DNA of 64,000 nucleotides, from the NCBI GenBank assembly GCA_902478785.1, contig CABSMJ010000009.1:49340-113339 (forward strand). Direction: 5' to 3'. Within the stretch, counting starts at the first letter, position 1; each line of letters opens with the position of its first letter. A program made the position numbers and the translations under genes. Positions 35,168-43,285 of this stretch are shown piece by piece. The stretch is from an uncultured Oscillospiraceae bacterium. GTDB lineage: Bacteria > Bacillota > Clostridia > Oscillospirales > Oscillospiraceae. The notes under the pieces were generated by a model, which worked only from the letters and a program-made list of their open reading frames with translations, did no database searches and was not told where the DNA came from.

Positions 35168-36574
35168 TTAGACCAGCTTTTGGAAATAGTAGAAGGTGTC
35201 ATCCTCGCCGTTGGGGCGCATGCAGGAGGAGAGCATCTTTCGGGAGGCCTCGTTCTCCTTGTAGCATTTGGCCACCACCCTTGTCAGGTGGACCTTGTAC
35301 AGCGCCCAGTCCGCCACTGCGGCAAAGGCCTCGGTGCCGTAGCCGTTTCCGGCATACTCCGGGGCGATGCGGCAGCCCAGCTCGGCGCCGCCCTTGTAGT
35401 CAAAGCGGTAGAGCACCGCCTCGCCGATGCACTTGCCGTCCAGCCGGACGGCGAAGTTGATGGCCAGGCGTTTGGCAAAATCCTCCCGGGTGATACGCAA
35501 AAAGGTCTCCCGGCAGGGATTGGGGCCGGCGCCGGCGATGTCGTCATAGCCCCACCAGCGGTTGCGCTCCCGGTCGGTGCACAGGGCGTAGTAGGCGTCG
35601 GCATCGGCGTCGGTGAGGGCGTCCAGGGTCAGGCGCTCAGTGGTCAGGGTGGGGATCTGAGGCACATGGGCGCCCAGTTCGTTCTGGGCCCGGAAGCGGA
35701 ACTTGGGGGCGATGCGGGCAGGCAGATACTGGAGCTTGGAGGTCCGCAGGCCCTTGTCCGCCGCGTCGTCCTCCCGGTTGATCCACAAGACGTCGGTGGC
35801 AAAGGCCTGGGCCGCGGCCTGGACCGTGGCGGGGTAGACACCGGGATAGCCATAGAGGGCCTTTTCGATGTGGATAATCAGGGTGTCGCCGCACTTTTCC
35901 GTCAGGGTCAGGGAGACAAGCTTTCCCTGGTGCATCATGCCGCCCACCCGGAACCAGGGCCGGCCCACCTGATTCAGCAGCTTCTTGGCAAAGGACAGCT
36001 CCCGCCGGGCCATGGCGCTGGTCTTGGTAAAGACCTGATCGTATTCGTCCCAGAAGGCCTGGATCAGGGGCTTGTCCTCCGCACCCAGCACCCGGAAGGA
36101 GGCGTCGGGGCAGGCGGCGCGGAACTTGTTGATGTGGTTGCGCTGGCCGGAATAGCGCCGGCCGGCAAAGGTACGCATATCTTCGGCGGCATACACATAG
36201 TCTCTCCAGGTGCGCACGGAGCTGACCTGAGCGTACATATAGCGGCTGAGCAGGTGGGAGGCCTGGGACTCAGGCACCACGGACAGCACCGGGGGAATGC
36301 CCTCCTGGATGCACCAGTCGTCAATGGCGTCCAGGGCCGCATCCACGTCGCCCTGCGGGCCGGGAACCGGGTAGTCGAACACTGTCTCCTCGCCAAAGAC
36401 GTTGCGGACGATGAGGCAGCCGGCTGCCTCTGCCCAGGCCGGATGCAGCGTGCGGTTCCACATGAGCTTGGTGCCGGCGGAGTATTCACAAAGGCCGTAA
36501 TTGCAGTCGCGATAATAGCGGCGCAGCTTGGCGCCGTCCCGTATGGTGACGGGCTTGAATTCCAGTGTACTCAC
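35168..36574 (-). CDS. DUF2156-GNAT fusion protein
   Basis: A 468-residue cytoplasmic protein with two domains. Residues 1-290 look like DUF2156 (the C-terminal domain of lysyl-phosphatidylglycerol synthase): WDDY-like opening, YSGQRNHINKF, and EDDAADKGLRTSKLQYLPA. Residues 300-468 are a GNAT N-acetyltransferase of the RimJ/RimL type: LTTERLTLDALTDADADAYYAL, the acetyl-CoA loop region ELGCRIAPEYAGNGYGTEA, and ENEASRKML. DUF2156 itself has a double-GNAT fold that uses aminoacyl-tRNA. It starts with GTG behind GGAGAG, 21 nt after the LysR gene, so the two are probably one transcript. Confidence 0.75.
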   Translation of the reverse strand: MSTLEFKPVTIRDGAKLRRYYRDCNYGLCEYSAGTKLMWNRTLHPAWAEAAGCLIVRNVFGEETVFDYPVPGPQGDVDAALDAIDDWCIQEGIPPVLSVVPESQASHLLSRYMYAQVSSVRTWRDYVYAAEDMRTFAGRRYSGQRNHINKFRAACPDASFRVLGAEDKPLIQAFWDEYDQVFTKTSAMARRELSFAKKLLNQVGRPWFRVGGMMHQGKLVSLTLTEKCGDTLIIHIEKALYGYPGVYPATVQAAAQAFATDVLWINREDDAADKGLRTSKLQYLPARIAPKFRFRAQNELGAHVPQIPTLTTERLTLDALTDADADAYYALCTDRERNRWWGYDDIAGAGPNPCRETFLRITREDFAKRLAINFAVRLDGKCIGEAVLYRFDYKGGAELGCRIAPEYAGNGYGTEAFAAVADWALYKVHLTRVVAKCYKENEASRKMLSSCMRPNGEDDTFYYFQKLV

Positions 36575-36595
36575 TTTTATATCTCTCCGTAATTT

Positions 36596-37501
36596 TTATT
36601 TGGAAGGCTCCGTGTTTTGAAAGCCCTGAATTGTGTCAACAGCGTAGCGGATAAATTTGCGCAGGGTGGAGCTGTACTCCCGGGAGGTCAAAGTCAGGAT
36701 GCCCAGTTCACGGCTGGCTGCCGGTGCCACCGGAAGCGTCAGCACATTTTCGCTGGTCCCCTCCAGCACCAGCTCCGTCAGCATGGATACCCCCAGCCCA
36801 TGGGCCACCAGGGTGATGACCGTCAGGTCGTCCATGGCGGAGGGGCGGATGTCCGGGCGAATGCCCCGCTCCTCCATGACCTCCAGAATGGCCGGGTCAA
36901 AACCCTGGGCGGAGATCAGAAATTCCTTGTTGGTAAATTCCCACAGAGGGAGGACCGTCCGCCCATTGAGGGGATAGTCGGGGGGCAGAACGGCCAGCAG
37001 CGGGTCATCCTTGAGGTGCAGCCAGTTGAACTGGGGGGAGGAGAGGTTTTTGGGGCGTCCTCCGATGCCCAGGTCCACCTGGTCCCCCAGCAGCATGGAC
37101 CGCAGCTCCTGGGCCCCGTTGGCCAGATGGATGTCCACCTGTACGCCGGGATGATCGCTGCGGAACTGCTGCACGATGGGCGGCAGCCAGTGGACAGCCA
37201 CGCTGGCATAGGCTCCAATGCGGATGGTCTCCGCCTTGGCCTCCCGGACCACGGCGATCTCCCGCTCCAGCCGGGCGGCTGCCTGGGTGAATTTGCGGAC
37301 GGCCGGAAGCAGTTTTTCCGCCTCAGGCGTCAGCTTTACTCCATAGTGTCCCCGGGTCAGCAACGCAATACCGGACTCCTTTTCCAGGCTATTCATCATG
37401 TGGGTCAGCCCTGACTGGGTATAGCCCAGCGTGTCCGCAGCATGGGTAAAACTACCAGCTTCCACGGCCGTGAGCAGTGCACTCCACTTCTTACTGTCCA
37501 C
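36596..37501 (-). CDS. LysR-family transcriptional regulator
   Basis: A 301-residue LTTR: an N-terminal winged helix (SKKWSALLTAVEAGSFTHAA, LGYTQSGLTHMMNSLE) and a periplasmic-binding-like effector domain. The start is a GTG 7 nt after GGAGG; a TTG 15 nt earlier is also in frame but lies on the ribosome site. It is divergent from the NSS symporter and precedes the DUF2156-GNAT gene. A likely operator lies at 37519-37541. The coinducer is unknown. Confidence 0.88.
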   Translation of the reverse strand: MDSKKWSALLTAVEAGSFTHAADTLGYTQSGLTHMMNSLEKESGIALLTRGHYGVKLTPEAEKLLPAVRKFTQAAARLEREIAVVREAKAETIRIGAYASVAVHWLPPIVQQFRSDHPGVQVDIHLANGAQELRSMLLGDQVDLGIGGRPKNLSSPQFNWLHLKDDPLLAVLPPDYPLNGRTVLPLWEFTNKEFLISAQGFDPAILEVMEERGIRPDIRPSAMDDLTVITLVAHGLGVSMLTELVLEGTSENVLTLPVAPAASRELGILTLTSREYSSTLRKFIRYAVDTIQGFQNTEPSK

Positions 37502-37518
37502 GCGATCACCTCCCAATT

Positions 37519-37541
37519 AACTATGAGGTTTCCTAATAGTT
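37519..37541. promoter_or_regulatory. Candidate LysR operator
   Basis: AACTAT, 11-nt centre, ATAGTT: an inverted repeat with the T-N11-A core known for LTTR sites, located between the divergent lysR-type and NSS genes. Confidence 0.5.
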
Positions 37542-37558
37542 CCATTATAATCCGTCGC

Positions 37559-37587
37559 TTGACTATTCACAAGGTGGGGATTATATT
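37559..37587 (+). promoter_or_regulatory. Sigma-A promoter for the NSS symporter
   Basis: TTGACT, 17-nt spacer, TATATT; just downstream of the putative LysR site. Confidence 0.65.
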
Positions 37588-37644
37588 TTTTATACAGAGT
37601 AGCAAAAAGAAGAGAGAAAATTTATGCAAAAAGGAGAGGAGAGC

Positions 37645-39153
37645 ATGGAGCAGAATCATAGAGGTGCATGGGCCAGCAACATTGGTTTTCTGATGGCGGC
37701 CATTGGCTCCGCCGTCGGCCTGGGAAACATCTGGGGCTTCCCCTATAAAATGGGCAAGTCCGGAGGATTTACCTTCCTGATCGCGTACCTGGCTCTGGCC
37801 ATTTTCGTTGGCTTCATCGTCATGGTCAGCGAGCTTGCCATGGGCCGCAAGGTGGGCAAAGGTGTCATCGGCTGCTATCACACTCTGTCGAAAAAGTTCA
37901 AATGGGTGGGATGGCTGGCGGTGTTCGCGCCCTTTATCATTATGAGCTTTTATTCCGTTCTGGGCGGCTACTGCATTGAGTACATGGCCCTGAACATGGG
38001 CAACCTGGCCTTTGCCGGCGCGGAGATCAAAACCGGCACAGACCTCTTCAGTGCCATGCTGACCAACCAGTTTGGCTGCGTGGTCTTCACACTGCTGTTC
38101 ATCGTGATCTGCTACCTCATCAACCGGGGCGGCATCTCCGGTGGTATTGAGAAGTTCAATAAGGTCGGTATGCCGGCGCTGTTTGTCATGCTGGTGATCA
38201 TCATTGCCCGTTCCCTGACTCTGGACGGCGCGGTGGAAGGCCTCAAGTTCATGTTCGTCCCCGGCTATGCCGTCAAGGCGGGCTTCATCCCTGAGGCACC
38301 CAACTTCCTCACGGTCCTGGCCACTGCCGGCGGCCAGATGTTCTTCTCGCTGTCCCTGGCCATGGGCGTCATGTTTACTTACGGTTCCTATCTGGATAAG
38401 AAGGAGAATCTGGTGCGCAATTCCACCGTCATCGTGGTGGCGGATACCATCGTGGCTCTGATGGCCGGCCTAGCCGTGATCCCTGCCGCCGTGGCCAACG
38501 GCCTCACCAGCATCAACGCCGGCGCCACCGTCATCGACGCTGCCACTGGTGTGGAGCGGGCCATGACCCTGGGCGACATCAAGCTCAACGGCCCCAGCCT
38601 GCTGTTCGTCACGCTGCAGGATGTGTTCAATGCCATGGGCAGCATCGGTCCCCTCTTCGGTGTCATCTTCTACCTGCTGGTGTTGATTGCCGCTATCTCC
38701 TCCGCCATCTCCCTGGTGGAGGTTATCGCCACCTTCTTCCTGGATCGCGCCGCTGAGAAGGGCAAGAAGGGTAACCGCCAGAAGATCGTCCTCATTGTCT
38801 GCCTGGCCATCCTGGTGGAGGCCACGCTGGTGGCGGTGGACGGCCTGGGCAACAACGGCCTGTGGGTCCCCGGCCAGGCCACCTTCGGCGTCCATGGCTG
38901 GAACGACTGCTGGCTGGACTTCATGGATATGATGTCCGAGGGCATCGCCATGCCCCTTGGCGCACTGCTCATGAGCCTGATGGTGGGCTATGAGATCAAG
39001 CCCAGCGTGGTGCTGGATGAGGTCCACTTGAGCAGCAGGGCCAGGATCGACGGGTTCTATAAACTCTGCGTCAAGGTCATCACGCCCATCGGCATGGTCC
39101 TGGTGCTCCTGGGCCAGCTCAACGATTTCGGCTTCATCAGCATCTTCGGCTGA
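37645..39153 (+). CDS. Neurotransmitter:sodium symporter (NSS/SNF) family transporter
   Basis: A 502-residue, eleven- to twelve-helix carrier. Helix 1 has AAIGSAVGLGNIWGFPY, the Na+/substrate site signature of LeuT-like transporters; helix 6 region has FFSLSLAMGVMFTYGSY. It takes up an amino acid with sodium (tryptophan, tyrosine, leucine or similar cannot be told apart). The ATG at 37645 sits after AAAGGAGAGGAG; reading back to 37624 would place codons over that site. It may be controlled by the divergent LysR protein. Confidence 0.92.
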   Translation: MEQNHRGAWASNIGFLMAAIGSAVGLGNIWGFPYKMGKSGGFTFLIAYLALAIFVGFIVMVSELAMGRKVGKGVIGCYHTLSKKFKWVGWLAVFAPFIIMSFYSVLGGYCIEYMALNMGNLAFAGAEIKTGTDLFSAMLTNQFGCVVFTLLFIVICYLINRGGISGGIEKFNKVGMPALFVMLVIIIARSLTLDGAVEGLKFMFVPGYAVKAGFIPEAPNFLTVLATAGGQMFFSLSLAMGVMFTYGSYLDKKENLVRNSTVIVVADTIVALMAGLAVIPAAVANGLTSINAGATVIDAATGVERAMTLGDIKLNGPSLLFVTLQDVFNAMGSIGPLFGVIFYLLVLIAAISSAISLVEVIATFFLDRAAEKGKKGNRQKIVLIVCLAILVEATLVAVDGLGNNGLWVPGQATFGVHGWNDCWLDFMDMMSEGIAMPLGALLMSLMVGYEIKPSVVLDEVHLSSRARIDGFYKLCVKVITPIGMVLVLLGQLNDFGFISIFG

Positions 39154-39190
39154 TCTCTGAAAAAGCAATCAAAAAGAGATCATATATAGA

Positions 39191-39224
39191 AACGGGACCG
39201 CCCTACCAGGGCGGTCCCGTTTTT
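39191..39224 (+). terminator. Intrinsic terminator of the NSS gene
   Basis: Perfect stem AACGGGACCGCCCT / AGGGCGGTCCCGTT with ACC loop and TTTTT. Confidence 0.9.
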
Positions 39225-39333
39225 GGGGAGAAGCCCGGTGGAGACGGAAATTTTCTGGAAGATGCCTCCTATCATACCTGCCGGCGTCCAAAAAAGCAAG
39301 CGCAATTTCCACGAAAACAGTCGGAAAAAGGAG

Positions 39334-39366
39334 AAAAAAGGCCGGAGGGGAGTGCTCCCCTCCGGT
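39334..39366 (-). terminator. Intrinsic terminator
   Basis: CCGGAGGGGAG / CTCCCCTCCGG stem; the minus strand then reads CTTTTTT. It ends the 137-residue protein gene. Confidence 0.85.
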
Positions 39367-39372
39367 TTTGAT

Positions 39373-39786
39373 TTACTCCAGGTCCACCTTGATGTGGTCT
39401 GTTCCGTTCTCGTCAAATTCGTCCAGGTACTGGTCGATTCGGTCCATCAGGTCGTCGTAATTCTCCCGGGTCAGGGGCTCTCCGTCCATATCCCGCAGGG
39501 CCAGCTCCTCCGCCAGGATCTCAAAGAAGGCCACATCCTCGTAGGCGGCAATGGCCTCGTGGATGCCGCCCTCGGCGAAGGCCCGGGAGGGAATGATCTC
39601 TCCGTCCAGGATCTCGATGAGCTTGCTCATCTTCCGGTCCCTGGCGCAGTGGGAGAAGATCAGGCTCTCCACCCCGTCGTATTCCTTGATGCGGTCCGAC
39701 TCCCGGGTGGAGTTGATGACCCAGTTGCCTATGTACACCAGGTCCAGCAGATAGCGATATTGCTTGTCGGTCAGTTTGATTTCCAT
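39373..39786 (-). CDS. Conserved-looking hypothetical protein (137 aa)
   Basis: A soluble, acidic, helical protein beginning MEIKLTDKQYRYLLDLVYIG, with acidic C-terminal stretches (YLDEFDENGTDH). No membrane segment, signal or cysteine motif is visible, and I do not recognise the family. Strong ribosome site (CAGGAGG, 9 nt before ATG) and its own terminator support a real gene. It is divergent from murI. The 334-nt gap 39787-40120 also holds the murI promoter and leader. Confidence 0.7.
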   Translation of the reverse strand: MEIKLTDKQYRYLLDLVYIGNWVINSTRESDRIKEYDGVESLIFSHCARDRKMSKLIEILDGEIIPSRAFAEGGIHEAIAAYEDVAFFEILAEELALRDMDGEPLTRENYDDLMDRIDQYLDEFDENGTDHIKVDLE

Positions 39787-39925
39787 ACCGGCACCTCCTG
39801 TCTGATCCAATATGCAATATGGAAATGAGACGGCCGCAGGCGGGGGCCGTTTAACAGGACCTATTATAGCAAAGCTCCCTGCAAAATGCCACATAAAAAA
39901 GTGGGGAAAAAGCCTAAAATCTGAC

Positions 39926-39954
39926 TTGCCTGGAAGGAAGGGACATAGTATAAT
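39926..39954 (+). promoter_or_regulatory. Sigma-A promoter of murI-DUF1934-argS
   Basis: TTGCCT, 17-nt spacer, TATAAT. It gives a leader of about 160 nt. Confidence 0.75.
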
Positions 39955-40092
39955 AAATAAATTAGAGTGAAATCCTTCCAAAAGGGGGGATAGGGAGGAA
40001 AAAGCGGTAGAATTCGCCGCCTTTTGCTCTCCGCACTCCGCCCCGCGGCCCGGGAGGGAAGCTCCCACCGACGGAGGGGTGATTTGACTTAC

Positions 40093-40107
40093 GCGCCGGA
40101 AAGGCGC
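40093..40107 (+). other. Small hairpin next to the murI ribosome site
   Basis: GCGCC, GGAAA, GGCGC ends 2-3 nt before GGGAGG. The G+C-rich leader upstream (40017-40080) may fold too. A translational control role is possible but unproved. Confidence 0.35.
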
Positions 40108-40120
40108 AGGGAGGATTCCT

Positions 40121-40936
40121 ATGGATAACCGACCCATTGGCGTATTTGACTCGGGCCTGGGCGGACTGACGGCGGTGCGGGCACTGCGCCGCCTGCTGCC
40201 GTCGGAGGACCTGATCTACTTTGGTGACACGTCCCGGGTGCCCTACGGCGGGCGCTCCCGGGAGACCATTCTGAAATATGCCCGCCAGGATATGCGCTTT
40301 CTGCGCTCCTTCGACCTCAAGGCCATTCTGATCGCCTGCGGCACTGTGTCCACCACCTCGCTGCCCACGCTGCAGCGGGAAAACGATCTGCCTATGGTGG
40401 GCGTGGTGGAGCCCACCTGCCGCCGGGCGGTGGACATGACGGCCAATAAGAAGGTGGGCCTCATCGCCACGCTGGCCTCGGTGCGCAGCGGCGTCTATGA
40501 AAAGACCATCGCCGCTTTGGACCCGGAGATCCAGGTCTATGCCAAGGCCTGCCCTCTGTTCGTGCCCCTGGTGGAAAACGGCCGCTTCCAGCCCGGAGAC
40601 CCGGTCATCGAGATCGTGGCCCGGGAGTATCTGGAGGAGATGCGCAGCACGGACATGGACACGTTGATTCTGGGCTGCACCCACTATCCGCTGCTGACGG
40701 ACATCATCGGCCGGATCATGGGGCCCGGGGTGACGCTGATCTCCGCGGGAGAGGAGTCAGCCTATGAGCTCAAGCGGACGCTGAAAGCTCAGGATTTGCT
40801 GGCGGACCCCAGCCGCAGCGGAGACGCTACCTATTATGTCAGCGACCGGGTGGAGGATTTTGAGAAGATCGCCGCCTGGTTCCTCCAGGAGGATCTGCAT
40901 CATGAAGCCAATCAAATCGATATCGACCGCTACTGA
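40121..40936 (+). CDS. murI: Glutamate racemase
   Basis: A 271-residue cofactor-independent racemase that supplies D-glutamate for peptidoglycan. It opens with IGVFDSGLGGLTAVRAL and has YFGDTSRVPYG. The two catalytic cysteines are in ACGTVS (most homologues have ACNTAS) and GCTHYPLL. The CG in place of CN at the first site is unusual but both cysteines are kept. It overlaps the DUF1934 gene by 35 nt. Confidence 0.92.
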   Translation: MDNRPIGVFDSGLGGLTAVRALRRLLPSEDLIYFGDTSRVPYGGRSRETILKYARQDMRFLRSFDLKAILIACGTVSTTSLPTLQRENDLPMVGVVEPTCRRAVDMTANKKVGLIATLASVRSGVYEKTIAALDPEIQVYAKACPLFVPLVENGRFQPGDPVIEIVAREYLEEMRSTDMDTLILGCTHYPLLTDIIGRIMGPGVTLISAGEESAYELKRTLKAQDLLADPSRSGDATYYVSDRVEDFEKIAAWFLQEDLHHEANQIDIDRY

Positions 40937-41357
40937 GGGGCGCCGGGTGCTGATCTCCGTCCGGGGTGAGCAGTACTTTGACGGTGTGGACCCGGACGCC
41001 ACGGAGCTGGTCACCGAGGGCCTTTTGCAGGAGACGGAGGAGGGACTGTTGCTGTCCTATGAGGAGAGTGCCCTCACCGGCATGGAGGGGACTACCACCA
41101 CGTTCTGTGTCCGTGGCAGCCAGGTGATCCTGACCCGCTCCGGGGCCGTGAACTCCCAGATGATCTTTGAGGAGGGGTGGCAGCACACCTCCCTCTACGA
41201 GACCCCCTTCGGGGACATGAGCGTGGACATTGGCACCAGCCGTCTACGCCAGGAGTTGACTCCTGCCGGCGGGGAGATGGAGATCCATTACAGCATCGCC
41301 GTGCAGAACACCGTCACCGGACGCAACTGCTTCCGCATCTCGGTGCGGGAGAAATGA
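40902..41357 (+). CDS. DUF1934 (YwiB-like) protein
   Basis: A 151-residue beta-barrel (calycin-like) protein: VLISVRGEQYFDG near the start, LLLSYEESALTGMEGTTTTF, ETPFGDMSVDIGT and MEIHYSIAVQ fit DUF1934. The Bacillus relative YwiB lies next to argS, as here. Its function is unknown. The ATG lies within the end of murI, behind CCAGGAGG, so translation is coupled. Confidence 0.85.
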   Translation: MKPIKSISTATEGRRVLISVRGEQYFDGVDPDATELVTEGLLQETEEGLLLSYEESALTGMEGTTTTFCVRGSQVILTRSGAVNSQMIFEEGWQHTSLYETPFGDMSVDIGTSRLRQELTPAGGEMEIHYSIAVQNTVTGRNCFRISVREK

Positions 41358-41408
41358 ATCCGTTTTTCCCCGTGATAAAACCATATATTATATAATGAGG
41401 TATGTACC

Positions 41409-43154
41409 ATGAAAAATCTGATTCAGAGCGCTAAGGACCAGGCAGCGGAGCTGACCATGGCCGCCTATCGCAAGGCGGTGGCCGATGGGACGCTGCCGGA
41501 GGCGGAGGTCAAGACCGCGCCGGTGGAGATCCCCAAGGACACCGCCAACGGCGACTATACCACCACCTTTGCCCTGGCTGCCTCCAAGGCCCTGCACCAG
41601 GCGCCCCGGAACATCGCCCAGGCTCTGCTGGACCACATGGACCTCCAGGGCAGCTATTTCGCCTCCGCTTCCATCGCCGGCCCCGGCTTTTTGAACTTCC
41701 GCCTCAACGGCAGCTGGTATGAGGCAGTGCTCTCTGCTGTGGAGAGTGAGGGCGCAGCCTACGGCACCTCCGACGCCCTGAAGGGCCAGAAGATCATGGT
41801 GGAGTTCGTCTCCGCCAACCCCACCGGCCCCATGCACATGGGCAACGCCCGGGGCGGCGTGCTGGGCGACACCCTGGCCTCCGTGCTGACCGCCCAGGGC
41901 GCCGACGTGACCCGGGAATTTTATGTCAACGACGCCGGCCATCAGATCGACAAGTTCGCCCAGTCTCTGGAGGCCCGCTATCTGCAGATCATCCAGGGAG
42001 AGGAGAACGTGCCCTTCCCGGAGGACGGCTATCAGGGTGGGGATATCCGGGACCTGGCACAGGCCTACTATGACCTCCACGGGGAGGAGCTGCTCCATGT
42101 GGATGTGCAGGTCCGGCGGGACACCCTGGCCCGCTTTGGCCTGGACACCAACCTGCCCAAGATGAAGTCCGACCTGGAGCGGTACAAGATTTTCTATGAC
42201 AACTGGTTCTTTGAGTCCACTCTCCACGAGAGCGGCTACGTGGCCGACACGGTGGACAAGCTCAAGGAGGCGGGCTGGACCTATGAGAAGGACGGCGCGC
42301 TGTGGCTGCGCACCGCCGATATCCTGCGGGAAAACCTGCGCAAGGCAGGAAAGAAGGAAAAGGACATTGAAAAGCTGGAGCTGAAGGACGACGTGCTCCG
42401 CCGGGCCAACGGCTTTTACACCTACTTTGCTGCTGACATCGCCTATCACCGCAACAAGTTTGCCATCCGTGGCTTTGATCGGGTCATCAACGTCTGGGGT
42501 GCCGATCACCACGGCCATGTGGCCCGGCTGAAAGGCGCTCTGGATGCCCTGGGCCTGGACGGTTCCGGCCGACTGGACATCGTGCTGATGCAGCTGGTGA
42601 AGCTGCTGCGGGACGGCGAGGTGGTGCGCATGAGCAAGCGCACCGGCAAGGCCATCTCCCTGAGCGATCTGCTGGACGAGGTGCCTGTGGACGCCGCACG
42701 CTGGTTCTTCAACGCCAAGCCCGACACCCAGATGGACTTCGATCTGGGCCTGGCGGTGCGGGAGGACTCGGAGAACCCCATCTACTATGTGGAGTACGCC
42801 CACGCCCGGATCTGCTCTCTGTTGCGGAACCTGGCAGAGGAGGGCGAGACGGTGCCCGCCCTGGCGGATATGGACCCGGCGCTGCTGACGGCGGAGGCCG
42901 AGCAGGCTCTGCTCAAGCAGATTTCCGCCTGGCCCGATACCATCCGTCTGGCTGCCCGGGACTACGATCCGTCTTATGTCAACCGCTATCTGGTGGAGCT
43001 GGCGGGCTGCTTCCACCGGTTCTATACCGCCTGCCACATCCGGGGCGAGGAGCACAAGCTGGCCCAGGCCCGGCTGAAGCTGGCGGACACCACCCGTCTG
43101 GTGCTGAAAAACGGCCTGAAGCTCATCGGTGTGGACGCACCGGAGCGCATGTAA
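41409..43154 (+). CDS. argS: Arginyl-tRNA synthetase
   Basis: A 581-residue class I synthetase that charges tRNA-Arg. It has the N-terminal additional domain, the HIGH-type motif in ANPTGPMHMGNARGG, a KMSKS-like loop in RMSKRTGKAISL and the DALR anticodon domain at the C-terminus (NRYLVELAGCFHRFY). GAGGTATGTACC precedes the ATG. Confidence 0.97.
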   Translation: MKNLIQSAKDQAAELTMAAYRKAVADGTLPEAEVKTAPVEIPKDTANGDYTTTFALAASKALHQAPRNIAQALLDHMDLQGSYFASASIAGPGFLNFRLNGSWYEAVLSAVESEGAAYGTSDALKGQKIMVEFVSANPTGPMHMGNARGGVLGDTLASVLTAQGADVTREFYVNDAGHQIDKFAQSLEARYLQIIQGEENVPFPEDGYQGGDIRDLAQAYYDLHGEELLHVDVQVRRDTLARFGLDTNLPKMKSDLERYKIFYDNWFFESTLHESGYVADTVDKLKEAGWTYEKDGALWLRTADILRENLRKAGKKEKDIEKLELKDDVLRRANGFYTYFAADIAYHRNKFAIRGFDRVINVWGADHHGHVARLKGALDALGLDGSGRLDIVLMQLVKLLRDGEVVRMSKRTGKAISLSDLLDEVPVDAARWFFNAKPDTQMDFDLGLAVREDSENPIYYVEYAHARICSLLRNLAEEGETVPALADMDPALLTAEAEQALLKQISAWPDTIRLAARDYDPSYVNRYLVELAGCFHRFYTACHIRGEEHKLAQARLKLADTTRLVLKNGLKLIGVDAPERM

Positions 43155-43285
43155 ATGGGCGGCATATTTGCTTGAATAAATAGGAGGGACGCCTTCTGTG
43201 GGGGAGGCGCCTGAGAAGGGAGCGGCTGCGGCCGCTGTGACCGGCGGAGCCGGAGGCTTCGCTGCTGGAAAAGGAGAGATTGCGC

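Noticed and set aside
43155..43285. Small GTG-started frame and palindromes before the DUF362 gene
   Set aside because: Low-complexity Ala/Gly translation and no conserved structure; the gene has its own good start at 43286.
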